This document shows, piece after piece, positions 34,585 to 34,836 of a stretch of DNA of 34,836 bases. Numbering within the stretch: the stretch's first letter is position 1; each line of letters begins with the position of its first letter. Origin of the DNA: Desulfobacterales bacterium (GTDB lineage Bacteria > Desulfobacterota > Desulfobacteria > Desulfobacterales > Desulfosalsimonadaceae); the NCBI GenBank assembly GCA_018399235.1, contig JAGYOX010000020.1, positions 1 to 34,836 of the forward strand, read 5' to 3'. The notes below the pieces were generated by a model that was not told the origin of the DNA, did no database searches, and saw only the letters and a program-made list of their open reading frames with translations. A program made the translations under genes and the position numbers.

Positions 34585-34836
34585 GTTCCCCCCTATTCGT
34601 GGTTAATGAGAATGGATAGCAGACCTCTAATGACAAAATCATCATCTGATAAAAGGCGATATAGAATAATATTCGTGTATTCGTGAAATGGTATGTCCAA
34701 CATGTTTGTTGTACAATGTCCTGTTACCGGGTTTTAATGATACATAGATTTGGTTTAGATGTCTACCACAAACACTTCTCAATTACAAATAAATTCAAAC
34801 GCCAATATTGACAGTCTCGTAAAAAGTCGATTTTGA
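34585..34836. other. AT-rich non-coding region upstream of pilC
   Basis: No gene was found in this stretch. It includes a cluster of short symmetric sequences at 34693-34721 and, at the very end, TCGTAAAAAGTCG, which may be part of a dispersed intergenic repeat. It probably carries the pilC promoter unless the gene is expressed from further right. Confidence 0.4.
34688..34721 (-). promoter_or_regulatory. possible pilC promoter/operator with repeated ATGTCC
   Basis: ATGTCC occurs twice as a direct repeat (34693-34698 and 34716-34721, 23 nt apart, about two helix turns). Between them is an inverted repeat CAACA/TGTTG (34698-34702 and 34707-34711). On the minus strand TTGTAC (34716-34711), 17 nt, TACCAT (34693-34688) makes a weak promoter match across the same stretch. 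This suits a regulator site, but it is only pattern evidence. Confidence 0.25.

Noticed and set aside
1-34836. tRNA, rRNA, CRISPR array, insertion sequence or prophage
   Set aside because: No cloverleaf, rRNA motif, regular spaced repeats, transposase or terminal inverted repeats were seen; genes are housekeeping-like and uniform in composition.

Overview
The window reads as chromosomal DNA of a Gram-negative, strictly anaerobic bacterium of the Desulfobacterota type, most like an autotrophic or complete-oxidising sulfate reducer of the Desulfobacterales. This is inferred from a methylene-tetrahydrofolate reductase module of the Wood-Ljungdahl pathway built on HdrA, MvhD and MetV, two genes that need UGA to be read as selenocysteine, and a full set of lipopolysaccharide and outer-membrane genes including LpxI. 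No mobile element, CRISPR array, rRNA or tRNA was seen, and coding density is very high.

Region 1 (1-8112, + strand) is an energy-metabolism operon: metF paralogue 1, a very large HdrA-like flavoprotein, MvhD, MetV, metF paralogue 2 and a lone CheY-like response regulator. HdrA and MvhD are each interrupted by one in-frame TGA at a conserved Cys position, and each TGA is followed 13-15 nt later by a hairpin. They are best read as selenoproteins, not broken genes. The HdrA is unusual: a GltD-like NAD(P)H module is inserted inside the first of two HdrA modules. The predicted complex would couple methylene-H4folate reduction, or methyl-H4folate oxidation, to NAD(P) and ferredoxin.

Region 2 (8265-12116) holds an AroE-like protein (+) whose Thr61 and Asp102 equivalents are Ala and Asn, followed tail to tail by two overlapping histidine-kinase genes (-) without a transcription-factor partner.

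Region 3 (12363-15008, +) holds waaA, kdsB and a small membrane methyltransferase of the isoprenylcysteine/phospholipid methyltransferase type. It converges on Region 4 (14989-31780, -), a run of fifteen tightly packed genes in transcription order: lysS, lolC/E, lolD, bamA, ompH/skp, lpxD, fabZ, lpxA, lpxI, a Gfo/Idh/MocA dehydrogenase, lpxB, msbA, lptF, lptG, lpxK. Together Regions 3 and 4 cover lipid A and Kdo synthesis, flipping, LPS extraction, lipoprotein release and beta-barrel assembly.

Region 5 (32031-34584, -) is the edge of a type IV pilus locus: pilC followed by a PilS-like membrane kinase with no pilR next to it. The rest of that locus probably lies beyond the right end.

The most interesting points are the tandem selenoprotein HdrA/MvhD pair with its split HdrA architecture, the AroE-like protein with altered catalytic residues, and the Gfo/Idh dehydrogenase in the lpx operon, which could indicate an amino-sugar (GlcNAc3N) lipid A.
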